Below are positions 8,789-17,354 of a DNA stretch of 64,000 nt, piece by piece. A program made the position numbers and the translations under genes. This stretch comes from Alloalcanivorax xiamenensis (GTDB lineage Bacteria > Pseudomonadota > Gammaproteobacteria > Pseudomonadales > Alcanivoracaceae): NCBI RefSeq assembly GCF_009846745.1, contig NZ_AQPF01000013.1, positions 1 to 64,000 of the forward strand, written 5' to 3'. Every line of letters begins with the position of its first letter. The stretch's first letter is position 1. The notes under the pieces are model-generated. The model did not search any database. It was not told the DNA's origin and saw only the letters and a list, made by a program, of their open reading frames with translations.

Positions 8789-10567
8789 TTAGAAATCCAC
8801 CCGTTGCATGGCCAGATCGGTGATCTGAACGGTACCGGCGGTGGTTTGATCGAACACCAGCTCCACCGCGTTGAGGTGGGTGAAGTCCACGCCCTCGAAA
8901 GCGGTAAGTGGAATGGAGACGGCATTCAACGTGGTTTTTTGCGAGCCGTGGTTGGCATCGTCGTAGAAGGTGTGCCCCGGCGGGTAGAACAGGCCGTTGC
9001 CGTAATCGCTGGCGACCACCGCGGCACGATTGCCGTCCATGTCCTCAAGCACCACCTGGAAGTCCTGGCCGTCGATATTGTCGGTGTCACCGTGGGAGAT
9101 GCCGACGCGCACCGACAGCACCTGATAACCGGTGGCGTCAGTGCTCAGCAACTCGGAGCGATAGGTGGCGGCGGTATCCCAGACCATGAACAGCTGTTCG
9201 GCGATGTTGAAGGTTGGCGTGGCCACGTCGCAGCCTTCGCCGGGGCGGCCGTTGGTCTGGCAGATGCCGAAATTGGAGAAGCCGTCGAACCGCACCGCGC
9301 CGCCAAGGTTGTTGGTGGTCAGGCTGGCGGGATCCAGCGTGTCGTCAATCACCAGCCGTTGCGCGGCGGGTGCGTGCACGCTGAGCAGGAAGCGGTCATC
9401 GCAGGAGGTCTCTCCGGCCGGGCAAAGCGTTTCCGGCACCGGTGTCCGACCATTCCAGTAGGCGCCGAATTCGTCCTCGCCGCCGATGAAGTAGCGGAAG
9501 AAGGAAGCGATGAAAAACAATCCGTGGGCCTGCTGCATTTCCGGTGTATCGCGGCCGTTGCCGGCGGCGTTCTCGCCGCACCAGGGGTCATCGCCGTCGC
9601 TGTCCAGAATGGTCCAGTCATCCGGGCGGGTATCGGTGGTCCAGACGGTGTTGTAGTAATTATGGTTGGCGCCCATCGGAATCAGCTGGAATTTGGCGTA
9701 GGGGTCGTTGTCCACGGCGTAGCGGCTGGTGTCATAGGCGAAGTTGCCCATAAGGTCTTCCACGTCACCATCGCAGTACCCGGCCAGGGACAGAAAGTTA
9801 ACGTTGCTGACGGTCTGGGTGTTGTAGTCGGTGGGAGCCAGGGCGAACACCGCCGTGATGTTGTGAGGCTCGGGTTGAGCGCGGTTGTACAGCACGGTCT
9901 GGTTGACCCCTTCGCCGCCCCGGGAGTGCCCCATGATGCCGATCCGGCTCATATCCAGCTTGCCCATCAGGTCGTCCAGACCGTTACCGCCGGCCTGGTT
10001 GATGGCACGAAACTCATCCAGATGGCGGACCACCAGCATGGCTCGCGCCAGGGCACCGGTGTCGCCGTTGCTCGGGCCGCTGTCATGGTCGTTGATGTCG
10101 TTGGCGTCCACGGAGATGACGGCATAGCCGTGGCTGGCCAGATTCTCTGAAATGTACTGGTAACCCCGATAGCTGGGGATCGGGTTTTCGCAGTCGTCAT
10201 CGTCGATGCCGCGACCGTCGTAACAGGTGCCATGGCGGCCATGCAGGAACAGCACCACCGGGAAGGGGCCGGCTTCGTTCTCGGGGTACTGGATATAGCC
10301 GTGAATGTCGGTTTCGTAGCTGTCGCCGTTCTTGTTGTCGACGACGGTCATTCGGCCGAACTGGTATTCGTTCTCCGAAACGCCATAGTCGCCAGTGGCG
10401 GCGGCATCGGCGGCCACCGTGTTGGTGATCGGGTCCGGTTCGGTCTTGGCGACCGGTGGCGCGTTGTCGGAGGAGTTGTCGCCACCACAACCGCTGAGAA
10501 GCAGAGAGATAAAAAGATAAAAGGCGCCCGCGCCCTTGGCTGACACGGGCGGTATATTGATGCTCAT
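8789..10567 (-). CDS. alpha/beta-hydrolase lipoprotein with C-terminal beta domain
   Basis: The protein (592 residues from the ATG at 10567) has a lipoprotein signal peptide ending LLLSGC (Cys27), then a low-complexity Asp/Pro/Ala linker. The alpha/beta-hydrolase domain has VVLFLHGRHG (oxyanion loop, about 104-113) and nucleophile elbow GHSRGGEG with Ser215. A C-terminal part from about residue 420 looks beta-rich and may be a carbohydrate- or polymer-binding accessory domain. The 10567 start has GGGGAAA upstream and gives a normal signal peptide; starts further upstream would extend it with non-signal sequence. It likely acts on esters or polymers at the outer membrane; substrate unknown. 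Confidence 0.72.
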   Translation of the reverse strand: MSINIPPVSAKGAGAFYLFISLLLSGCGGDNSSDNAPPVAKTEPDPITNTVAADAAATGDYGVSENEYQFGRMTVVDNKNGDSYETDIHGYIQYPENEAGPFPVVLFLHGRHGTCYDGRGIDDDDCENPIPSYRGYQYISENLASHGYAVISVDANDINDHDSGPSNGDTGALARAMLVVRHLDEFRAINQAGGNGLDDLMGKLDMSRIGIMGHSRGGEGVNQTVLYNRAQPEPHNITAVFALAPTDYNTQTVSNVNFLSLAGYCDGDVEDLMGNFAYDTSRYAVDNDPYAKFQLIPMGANHNYYNTVWTTDTRPDDWTILDSDGDDPWCGENAAGNGRDTPEMQQAHGLFFIASFFRYFIGGEDEFGAYWNGRTPVPETLCPAGETSCDDRFLLSVHAPAAQRLVIDDTLDPASLTTNNLGGAVRFDGFSNFGICQTNGRPGEGCDVATPTFNIAEQLFMVWDTAATYRSELLSTDATGYQVLSVRVGISHGDTDNIDGQDFQVVLEDMDGNRAAVVASDYGNGLFYPPGHTFYDDANHGSQKTTLNAVSIPLTAFEGVDFTHLNAVELVFDQTTAGTVQITDLAMQRVDF

Positions 10568-10799
10568 GATGTTTTTCCCCTTTAACTGATATCGGCAAGC
10601 GTCCAAGAAGGACCGGGCGAATAAGGCAATAGAGATGCCATTTCCTGGATGGTGTCAGGGGAAAACAAACCGGAGAGTAGGTAAGGTTCTGTTTTAAAAG
10701 TGGATTCTGTTTTCGGAAAAACCGAAGGGGTTGCTTTCCGGTGAGATGAGGAGCGGCTGGAGAGAAGCAAGCGCGGCGATAAGCCGGTGCAGAGGAACG

Positions 10800-10829
10800 A
10801 AAAAAGGGCACCCCATGGGATGCCCCTGA
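10800..10829 (-). terminator. Rho-independent terminator of ridA
   Basis: Read on the minus strand, a GGGCATCCC/GGGTGCCC hairpin (one bulged base) is followed by six T residues (six A at 10800-10805 on the plus strand). It lies about 35 bp past the ridA stop. Confidence 0.75.
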
Positions 10830-10864
10830 CTAAAAGCGGTGCAAGGATATTGCCATTAAATCGG

Positions 10865-11251
10865 TCAGGCGATATCCATGATGCCGTCCATTTCCACCCC
10901 GGCGCCTTTCGGCAGGGTGGCCACGCCGATGGCGGCGCGGGCGGGATAGGGTTGCTGGAAGTAACTGGCCATCACTTCATTGACCAAAGCGAAATGGCTG
11001 AGGTCGGTGAGGAAAATGTTGAGTTTGACGATGTCCTGCAGACCGCCACCAGCGGCCTGGCAGACCGCCGCCAGATTGTCGAACACGCGGCGGATCTGGG
11101 CTTCCATGTCGCCTTCCACCAACGTCATGGTGGCGGGGTCCAGCGGAATCTGGCCGGACAGGTACACCGTGGAACCGGCCTTGATGGCCTGGGAATAGGT
11201 GCCGATAGCCGCCGGCGCCTGGTCGGTATTGATTACGGAACGATTGGACAT
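10865..11251 (-). CDS. ridA: 2-iminobutanoate/2-iminopropanoate deaminase RidA
   Basis: RidA hydrolyses reactive enamine/imine intermediates released by PLP enzymes such as threonine dehydratase, protecting other PLP enzymes. The 128-residue protein is the standard YjgF/YER057c/UK114 size. It has the N-terminal APAAIGTYSQAIKAG segment, YLSGQIPLDP in the middle and a C-terminal RAAIGVATLPKGAGVEMDGIM carrying the substrate-binding Arg and Glu. The start at 11251 matches the family. It lies between spoT and recG as in Pseudomonas. Confidence 0.96.
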   Translation of the reverse strand: MSNRSVINTDQAPAAIGTYSQAIKAGSTVYLSGQIPLDPATMTLVEGDMEAQIRRVFDNLAAVCQAAGGGLQDIVKLNIFLTDLSHFALVNEVMASYFQQPYPARAAIGVATLPKGAGVEMDGIMDIA

Positions 11252-11501
11252 GGTAATTCGATACTTGCGTGTGAATGACGGCGCCCCGATAACCCGGTGA
11301 CGCGGAACAAAGAAGCTATGCTGGCATGCGAGGCCAGGAGGCGCAATAGACCGCGGTGTCGCCGGCCCGCCGCCTGGACCAGGCTCCTGCGGCGGCTTCG
11401 TGGTCCGTTTCGCTGCGAATTGCGGGATAACCGTGGCCCACTGGTGAGGCGCATCCCTTATAATGGCGCTCACCAAAGCCGCTGTTTTGATCCACCTTGC
11501 C

Positions 11502-11942
11502 ATGCCTTTGTGCCCCTGCCAGTCCGGCCTTGATTACGAGCAATGCTGCCAGCCCCTGCACCGGGGGGCTCCGGCGCCCACGCCCGAAGCGCTGATGCGT
11601 TCCCGCTACAGTGCTTTTGTCCTCAACGATGGGGCCTACGTAAAGGCCTCCTGGCACCCGTCCACCCGGCCTGAATCCCTGACGCTGGAAGAGGGCGATC
11701 AATGGCTCGGCCTGGAGGTGGTAAGCAGCGAGCAAAACGGGGATGAGGGCCGGGTGCGTTTTCGCGCCACCTGCCGTGAGGGCGCTGGCTTCGCCGTGCT
11801 GGAAGAGCGCTCGCGGTTTCTGCGTGAAGACGGTCATTGGCTCTACCTGGACGGAGAACACGAAGTCCGGCCGCTTAAACCCGGCCGGAACGACCCGTGT
11901 CCCTGTGGCAGCGGCAAAAAGCATAAGAAGTGCTGCGGGTGA
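11502..11942 (+). CDS. YchJ-like protein with two SEC-C zinc motifs
   Basis: The product (146 residues from 11502) matches the E. coli YchJ layout: an N-terminal SEC-C motif (CPCQSG...CC), a central NTF2-like fold with LMRSRYSAFV and WLGLEV, and a C-terminal GRNDPCPCGSGKKHKKCC zinc motif. The C-terminal motif also occurs at the end of SecA, where it binds zinc and SecB. The function of YchJ is not established. An upstream in-frame start at 11463 would add residues absent from the family. It is divergent from ridA. Confidence 0.85.
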   Translation: MPLCPCQSGLDYEQCCQPLHRGAPAPTPEALMRSRYSAFVLNDGAYVKASWHPSTRPESLTLEEGDQWLGLEVVSSEQNGDEGRVRFRATCREGAGFAVLEERSRFLREDGHWLYLDGEHEVRPLKPGRNDPCPCGSGKKHKKCCG

Positions 11943-11970
11943 AAGGTTTTCCGCATTGAATCCAGAGATG

Positions 11971-12067
11971 GCTACGCAGCCACTGTGGGAAGCTTGCTTG
12001 CAAGCGAATAAGACACCTGAGTGAGCCCCATTCGCTTGCAAGCAAGCTTCCCACAGTGGCTTCGTGG
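11971..12067. repeat. facing pair of palindromic repeats
   Basis: A forward unit (11971-12009, stem AGCTTGC-TT-GCAAGCG at 11991-12006) and a reverse unit (12030-12067) are near-perfect inverted copies including the flanking CCACTGTGGGA segment. They sit between the convergent ends of the ychJ-like gene and spoT. Confidence 0.85.
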
Positions 12068-12087
12068 TCAGGCCTGGGGGAAGAGCC

Positions 12088-14196
12088 TCACAGCCGGTGA
12101 ATGCGAACGATGTTATCCAGTACCCGCAGGCGTTTGATGATGCGCGCCAGATGGATGCGGTCCTTCACCGTGAGGGTGACATTGAGAAGGGATAGCGTGG
12201 GGTCCTTGTCGGACATGTCGATGGTATCGATGTTGGAACCCAGCTCGGTGACGCTGTTGGCCAGAGTGGCGAGCACGCCGCGTTTGTTGACCAGTTCGAT
12301 ACGCAGGCCGGCGGTGAATTCCTGCTCCGCTTCCCGCTCCCAGCTCAGAGCGATGCATTTTTCCGGCGCGTTGCGCATCTCCGCCAGCAGATTCTTGCAG
12401 GTGTCGCGGTGTACCACGATGCCGCGTCCCGCGCTGAGATGGCCCAGAATGGTATCGCCGGGCAGCGGGTAGCAGCATTTGGCGTAGGTCACCATCAGGC
12501 CTTCGCTGCCGCGGATCGCCAGCGGCCGCCGGTCGTCCTCTTCCTGCCGGGCCTCACCGTGGTTGCCCATCATCTTGCGGGCCACCAGCGGTGCCAGCCG
12601 GTTGCCCATGCCAATGTCTTCCAGCAACTCGTCCAGGCTGTGTTGATCGTTGCTATCCAGCTCGGCGCGGATCACCGTTTCCGGCAGATGCTCCAGGCTG
12701 CTTTCGTAGGCCGCCAGGGCCTTGTCCAGCAGTCTTTGCCCCAGTTCGCGGGCGTCTTCCCGGCGCTGCTGCTTGAGGAAGTGGCGAATATTGGAGCGGG
12801 CCTTGCCGGTGACGACAAAGTTGAGCCAGGCTGGATTGGGGGTGGCGTTGGGAGCGGTGATGATCTTCACCGTTTGCCCCGACTCCAGCGGCGTGGACAG
12901 CGCCGCCAGCTTGCCGTCCACCCGGGCCGCCACGCAACGGTTGCCCACCTTGGTGTGTACCGCGTAGGCGAAGTCCACCGGGGTGGCACCGGCGGGAAGC
13001 TCCTTGATGTCGCCTTTGGGAGTGAACACGTAGGCTTCGTCGGGGAACAGGTCGACTTTGACGTTTTCGATGAACTCCATCGAGTTGCCGGCCTTTTGCT
13101 GCATCTCCAGCAGCCGCTGCATCCAGGACTGTGCCCGGGTGTGTGTCGGGGAGCCGGGCTTCTCCTCGGTCTTGTACAGCCAATGGGCGGCGATGCCGTT
13201 GTTGGCCATCGCTTCCATTTCCTCGGTGCGGATCTGGATTTCCAGCGGAATCCCGGAGTGGGCCTTCAGGGTGGTATGCAGGGATTGGTAGCCGTTGGCC
13301 TTGGGAATGGCCACATAGTCCTTGAACCGGCCCGGAATCGGAATGAAATAATTGTGCACCGCGCCGAGCGCCCGATAGCAGGTGTCCACGCGGTCGACGA
13401 TGATGCGGAAGCCAAACACGTCCATGATTTCCGAGAACGGTTTGTGCTGCTCCTTCATCTTGTTGTAAATGCTGTACAGGTGTTTCTCGCGCCCCAGCAC
13501 CCGGGCTTCAATGCCTTCCTGCTTGAGGCAGTGTTCGATGCTGGTCTTGATCGAGGAGAGGATTTCCTTGCGGTTGCCCCGGGCGGAGCGCACCGCCTGG
13601 CCGATCAATCTGGCCCGCATCGGATGGATGGCATGGAAGGCCAGATCCTCATACTCCACTCGCATGTTGTACATGCCCAGGCGGAAGGCGATCGGTGCGT
13701 AGATTTCCAGGGTTTCGGTGGCGATACGGCGCCGCTTGTCGGGATTCATCACATGCAGCGTGCGCATGTTGTGCAGGCGATCAGCGAGCTTCACCAGGAT
13801 CACGCGGATGTCCCGCGTCATCGCCAGGATCATCTTGCGCAGATTTTCCGCCTGCTGCTCCGCCTTGGACTCGAACTTGATCTGGGCGATTTTGGAGACA
13901 CCGTCGACCAGCTCCGCCACTTCCTCACTGAACTCCGCCGCCAGTTGTTCCTTGGAGACGCCGGTATCCTCGATCACGTCGTGCAGCATGGCCGCCATCA
14001 GCGAGGCATGGTCCATATGCATATCGGTGAGAATGTTGGCTACCGCCAGGGGGTGCGTGATGTACGGGTCCCCGGTCCGTCGATACTGGCCCTCGTGAGC
14101 GGTCTCGGCGAAATAGTAGGCGCGCACCACCGGGGCGATCTGCTCGTCCGTCAGGTAGCTGCGCAAACGTTTTTCCAGGTTATGGATGGTGGACAA
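12088..14196 (-). CDS. spoT: bifunctional (p)ppGpp synthetase/hydrolase SpoT
   Basis: SpoT makes and degrades the stringent alarmone (p)ppGpp in response to carbon, iron and fatty-acid limitation. The 702-residue protein has a complete hydrolase HD domain (TGDPYITHPLAVA, MLHDVIEDT, KLADRLHNM), so it should be hydrolase-competent. The synthetase domain follows (GREKHLYSIYNKM, DVFGFRIIV, YQSLHTTL, EIQIRTEEM). TGS (about 390-450), helical and ACT domains complete the C-terminus. It lies downstream of gmk-rpoZ on the same strand, a standard arrangement, but a 376-bp gap with repeats separates it from rpoZ. Confidence 0.97.
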   Translation of the reverse strand: MSTIHNLEKRLRSYLTDEQIAPVVRAYYFAETAHEGQYRRTGDPYITHPLAVANILTDMHMDHASLMAAMLHDVIEDTGVSKEQLAAEFSEEVAELVDGVSKIAQIKFESKAEQQAENLRKMILAMTRDIRVILVKLADRLHNMRTLHVMNPDKRRRIATETLEIYAPIAFRLGMYNMRVEYEDLAFHAIHPMRARLIGQAVRSARGNRKEILSSIKTSIEHCLKQEGIEARVLGREKHLYSIYNKMKEQHKPFSEIMDVFGFRIIVDRVDTCYRALGAVHNYFIPIPGRFKDYVAIPKANGYQSLHTTLKAHSGIPLEIQIRTEEMEAMANNGIAAHWLYKTEEKPGSPTHTRAQSWMQRLLEMQQKAGNSMEFIENVKVDLFPDEAYVFTPKGDIKELPAGATPVDFAYAVHTKVGNRCVAARVDGKLAALSTPLESGQTVKIITAPNATPNPAWLNFVVTGKARSNIRHFLKQQRREDARELGQRLLDKALAAYESSLEHLPETVIRAELDSNDQHSLDELLEDIGMGNRLAPLVARKMMGNHGEARQEEDDRRPLAIRGSEGLMVTYAKCCYPLPGDTILGHLSAGRGIVVHRDTCKNLLAEMRNAPEKCIALSWEREAEQEFTAGLRIELVNKRGVLATLANSVTELGSNIDTIDMSDKDPTLSLLNVTLTVKDRIHLARIIKRLRVLDNIVRIHRL

Positions 14197-14572
14197 GGGC
14201 TCTCATCACGCCGCCAGGGCGAATCCATGTATGCAAAGGACGCTTCATGCATCCGCGCTGATCATCGCGGTATGCGGTATACAGTCCTAGCTTAAGGTTT
14301 GCCGCGACAATTTGTCTACGTTATTGCCGTGAGTCATTGAAAAGGCAACGTTTTTTGCCGTGATAGGCCAAAGCTATGCGCGTTGGTGGGAAAATGGGCG
14401 GAGATAGAGGGGGATCGCCACGGGTTGCCGGGCTCGGCGTTGGCCGCGAAGCCGCTGTGGGAGCTTGCTTGCAAGCGAAGGGCTAACGGCCGAGGGGGCA
14501 TTCGCGGCCAAGGCCGCTTCCCACAGCGGTTTCGTGGTCCGGCCCGTGCAAAGGCCGGGACCACGATTTTGC
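14197..14572. other. spoT-rpoZ intergenic region
   Basis: This 376-bp gap has no convincing gene. The spoT-proximal half (14197-14400) is relatively AT-rich around 14280-14360 and may hold a spoT promoter. The remainder is occupied by a palindromic repeat pair at 14446-14539. Confidence 0.5.
14446..14539. repeat. facing pair of palindromic repeats
   Basis: A forward unit GCCGCTGTGGGAGCTTGCTTGC... (14450-14479) faces a reverse unit with a different stem, GCGGCCAAGGCCGC (about 14502-14518), ending at the TTTCGTGG flank. Both keep the GTGGGA frame while the stem bases differ. Confidence 0.8.
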
Positions 14573-14836
14573 TTATTCGCCGAAGGAGCGGGTCAACAGC
14601 GCCAGATCATCGACTTCGCTGTCATGCTCCAGGGCGGCGGCATCCAGGCTTTCGCTGGTCACATGCCCTTCGGCGATCTCACGCAGCGCCACCACGGTGG
14701 GCTTGTCGTTCTCCCAGGCTACCCGCGGCTCTTTGCCGCCGGTCTGCAGCTGGCGCGCGCGCCGGCTGGATACCAGTACCAGCTCAAAGCGGTTGTCCAG
14801 CTGTTCCAGGCAATCTTCTACGGTTACACGGGCCAC
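14573..14836 (-). CDS. rpoZ: RNA polymerase omega subunit
   Basis: Omega helps fold and stabilise the beta' subunit and forms part of the ppGpp binding site on RNA polymerase. The 87-residue protein begins MARVTVEDCLEQLDNRFELVLVSS-type sequence with the conserved RRARQL and KPTVVALREIAEG segments. It sits directly after gmk on the same strand. Confidence 0.96.
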   Translation of the reverse strand: MARVTVEDCLEQLDNRFELVLVSSRRARQLQTGGKEPRVAWENDKPTVVALREIAEGHVTSESLDAAALEHDSEVDDLALLTRSFGE

Positions 14837-14886
14837 GGTGTTCTCCTCCGGTTGGTCATCATCGACCAGACATAAGGGCGGGGATT

Positions 14887-15519
14887 TTACCGGGTTTCGC
14901 CATCGGACAACAAGTCCGCCAGTACCGCCGCCTGGCGCACCGCCTGGCGATGGGTGGTCAGCCGGCGGGCCTCGACGATGGCGGCCAGCTCATGCAGGGC
15001 GCGTTCGAAGTTATCGTTGACCACCAGGTAGTCGAATTCGCCGTAGTGGCTCATCTCTTCCCGGGCTCCGGCCAGGCGCTTGCGGATCACCCCGTCGTCA
15101 TCGGAGGCGCGGCTGCGGAGGCGCTGCTCCAGGGTTTTCAGGCACGGCGGCAGAATGAAGATGCTGACCGCCTCGGGCATTTGCCGGCGGACCTGGGCGG
15201 CGCCTTGCCAGTCGATCTCCAGTATCACGTCCTCGCCGTCCCTCAGGGTGTCGGCAACCCAGTCGGCGCTGGTGCCGTAGAGATTGCCGAACACGTCCGC
15301 ATGCTCCAGGAACCGGCCCTGTTCCACCAGTCTCACGAACGATTCGCGGCTGGTGAAATGGTAGTTCAGGCCATCGGTTTCGCCGTCGCGCCGGTCCCGG
15401 GTGGTATGGGAAATGGAAATCCGCAGACGCGGCAGTTTTTCCACCAGCGCAGCCATCAGGGAGGTCTTGCCGGCCCCGGAGGGCGCGGAAACGATGTACA
15501 GGGTGCCAATGTCGGCCAT
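14887..15519 (-). CDS. gmk: guanylate kinase
   Basis: Gmk phosphorylates GMP to GDP with ATP. The 210-residue protein has the P-loop SAPSGAGKTSL (about 11-21), the GMP-binding ISHTTRDRRDGETDG segment and IDWQGAAQVRR. The ATG at 15519 is chosen because AGGA lies eight bases upstream and the N-terminus MADIGTLYIVSAPSGAG fits the family; upstream in-frame codons lack support. First gene of a gmk-rpoZ unit. The usual upstream neighbour yicC lies 12.6 kb away. Confidence 0.96.
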   Translation of the reverse strand: MADIGTLYIVSAPSGAGKTSLMAALVEKLPRLRISISHTTRDRRDGETDGLNYHFTSRESFVRLVEQGRFLEHADVFGNLYGTSADWVADTLRDGEDVILEIDWQGAAQVRRQMPEAVSIFILPPCLKTLEQRLRSRASDDDGVIRKRLAGAREEMSHYGEFDYLVVNDNFERALHELAAIVEARRLTTHRQAVRQAAVLADLLSDGETR

Positions 15520-15791
15520 AACGTATATTCCTGTTTCTCGTGACGCGGACGGGAGCGAGGCAGCGAAAACTCTGCCGGACTGGCCGCGAAAACGGGCATT
15601 ATAGGAGCAAAGCCGGTGGCCCGTCATGGGCGCCCGGGATGGGGAGTGGCTATGCCGGATCTGCCAGAAAGCCCGATCAGTGCCACCGTGGATTACCATC
15701 GGGATGGTGTGCAGCAGTCGCCATGGGGGATACTTTCGCGGTGCTGGCGGTGGAAACGGAGATACCGGAGTGACCTGTAAGTATCGCCCCG

Positions 15792-17192
15792 TCAGTTTGG
15801 GGAGCGATGACCGGGCAAACTGGCTCGAAACGCCGGGTCGTCCAGGTAGGCGACGTTGAGGCGGGTCCAGGGCACGACCTTTTTCCTGTCGACGGAAAAG
15901 ATCGAGCCTGGCGCCAGCATCACTCCTTTGTCCAAACAGCGCCGGGTCAGTTCATTGGCGTCGTCGATGCCGGGGAAGCGGGCCCAGACATAGAGGCTCT
16001 GGTCGGGGCGGTGGAACACCTCGGCACCGAGCTCATCCAGTACCGCCAGACCCCGTTCCGTGGCTTCCCGGAGTCGTTTCTGTAAACGCGCCAGATGCCG
16101 AAGATAGTGACCTTCGCGCAGAATAATATTGACCAGTCTCTCCGAATACTCGGCGCCGCTGGTGTGCAACAGCATCTTTACGTCCGCCAGTTCACTGATT
16201 AGCCCTTCCTCGCCGGCGACGAAACCGACTCTCAGTGCCGCTGAAACCGGTTTGGAGAAGCTGCCGACATAAAGAGTGCGTTGGAGTTGATCCAAGGCGG
16301 ACAGTTTTGTGCAGGAACTGAGTTTGAAGTCCGCCATGGCGTCGTTTTCCACAACGATCAGATTATGGCGTCGGGCCAGCGCCAGAATTCGTTCCGCCTT
16401 GGTAGTGGAAAGGTCGGTGCCGGTGGGGTTGTGGCCGACCGACTGCATGAAGAACAAGCGCGGCTTTTCACGGGCCAGGAGCCGGGCGAGCTGTTCGGTG
16501 TCCGGTCCGTCCACCTGCCGGGTAACCGGCAGCATGCGGGCCCCCTGAAGTTGCAGCTTGCCGAACAGCGGATAGTACCCCGGGCTTTCCACCAACACCG
16601 GGTCTCCGGGTTTGACGAACCGCCGGATTACCAGATCCATGCCATGGTTGGCGCCGAAAGTGGTGGCGATCTGTGCGGTGGTGGTGCTGATGCCGTAGCC
16701 GGCCAGCTTTCTGACCAGTTGTTGTCGCAAATTGATATTGCCCAGCCGGTCACCATAGCGGAATAGCGTGGCCACGCCGCTGCGCACCACCTGGCGGCTG
16801 AACTTGTCCAGCCGCATATCCATCAACCACTCCACTGGCGGAAACCCTTCGCCCAAATGGGAATGCCCGGGCTCGCGCACGAATTGCTGACGCATCATCC
16901 AGATCGTGTCCAGAGCGCGGGCATACGGGGGTGGTTCGGGGCCGGTGTCGTCATTGTTCTCCGGCGGCGCGCAGACGAAAAAGCCCTTGCCGTGCCGTGC
17001 CTCGATGAGCCCCTCCGCGGCGAGGTACTCGTAGGCGGTGATCACGGTGTTCTTGGAATGACCATGCAGGCGTGTGTATTCGCGCAGGGAGGGCAACTTG
17101 TCACCCTGGCGCAGCGCGCCTTCGGCGATCTGTTCGGCGATGTTGGCGGCGACCCGTTGGGCCAGCGTTTGGCGATGCAGGGGAAGGGCCAC
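15792..17192 (-). CDS. MocR-type (GntR HTH plus aminotransferase-like) regulator
   Basis: MocR/PdxR regulators fuse a GntR winged helix to a fold-type I aminotransferase domain that binds PLP. The 466-residue protein has the HTH at about 10-75 (KLPSLREYTRLHGHSKNTV, then EYLAAEGLIEARHGKGFFV) and the aminotransferase-like domain after residue 110. HNPTGTDLS and YVGSFSKPVSAALRVGF contain the PLP-region residues and the expected Schiff-base Lys. It is divergent from the mvaA operon, with an inverted repeat between them that could be its operator. It probably controls that operon; whether it senses PLP plus an amino acid or another ligand is unknown. Confidence 0.88.
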   Translation of the reverse strand: MALPLHRQTLAQRVAANIAEQIAEGALRQGDKLPSLREYTRLHGHSKNTVITAYEYLAAEGLIEARHGKGFFVCAPPENNDDTGPEPPPYARALDTIWMMRQQFVREPGHSHLGEGFPPVEWLMDMRLDKFSRQVVRSGVATLFRYGDRLGNINLRQQLVRKLAGYGISTTTAQIATTFGANHGMDLVIRRFVKPGDPVLVESPGYYPLFGKLQLQGARMLPVTRQVDGPDTEQLARLLAREKPRLFFMQSVGHNPTGTDLSTTKAERILALARRHNLIVVENDAMADFKLSSCTKLSALDQLQRTLYVGSFSKPVSAALRVGFVAGEEGLISELADVKMLLHTSGAEYSERLVNIILREGHYLRHLARLQKRLREATERGLAVLDELGAEVFHRPDQSLYVWARFPGIDDANELTRRCLDKGVMLAPGSIFSVDRKKVVPWTRLNVAYLDDPAFRASLPGHRSPN

Positions 17193-17241
17193 GGGGAGTT
17201 CCGTTGTGGTTGTGGCGGGTTGGGAGGACTGTTTGCCGTAA

Positions 17242-17264
17242 CTGTACCTTTTTGATGGGTACAG
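17242..17264. promoter_or_regulatory. candidate operator of the MocR regulator
   Basis: CTGTACC (17242-17248) and GGTACAG (17258-17264) form a 7-bp inverted repeat with a 9-bp spacer in the 162-bp divergent region. A second palindrome, ATCGTAACGAT (17273-17283), follows. Position and symmetry suggest regulation of mvaA and autoregulation; binding is inferred. Confidence 0.45.
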
Positions 17265-17354
17265 GTGAAGCTATCGTAACGATCAATCCGGCGTGTGCGA
17301 TTCCGCCAAGCCAACGCCAACCACCTAACAACAATGACGTCACAGAGGTGACCC

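Noticed and set aside
12409..14295. 628-codon frame on the plus strand opposite spoT
   Set aside because: Shadow of spoT caused by high GC third positions; no recognisable domain and His/Gln/Gly-rich composition typical of antisense frames.
15520..15791. Possible small gene between gmk and the MocR regulator
   Set aside because: The short frames there have no Shine-Dalgarno and no protein-like composition.
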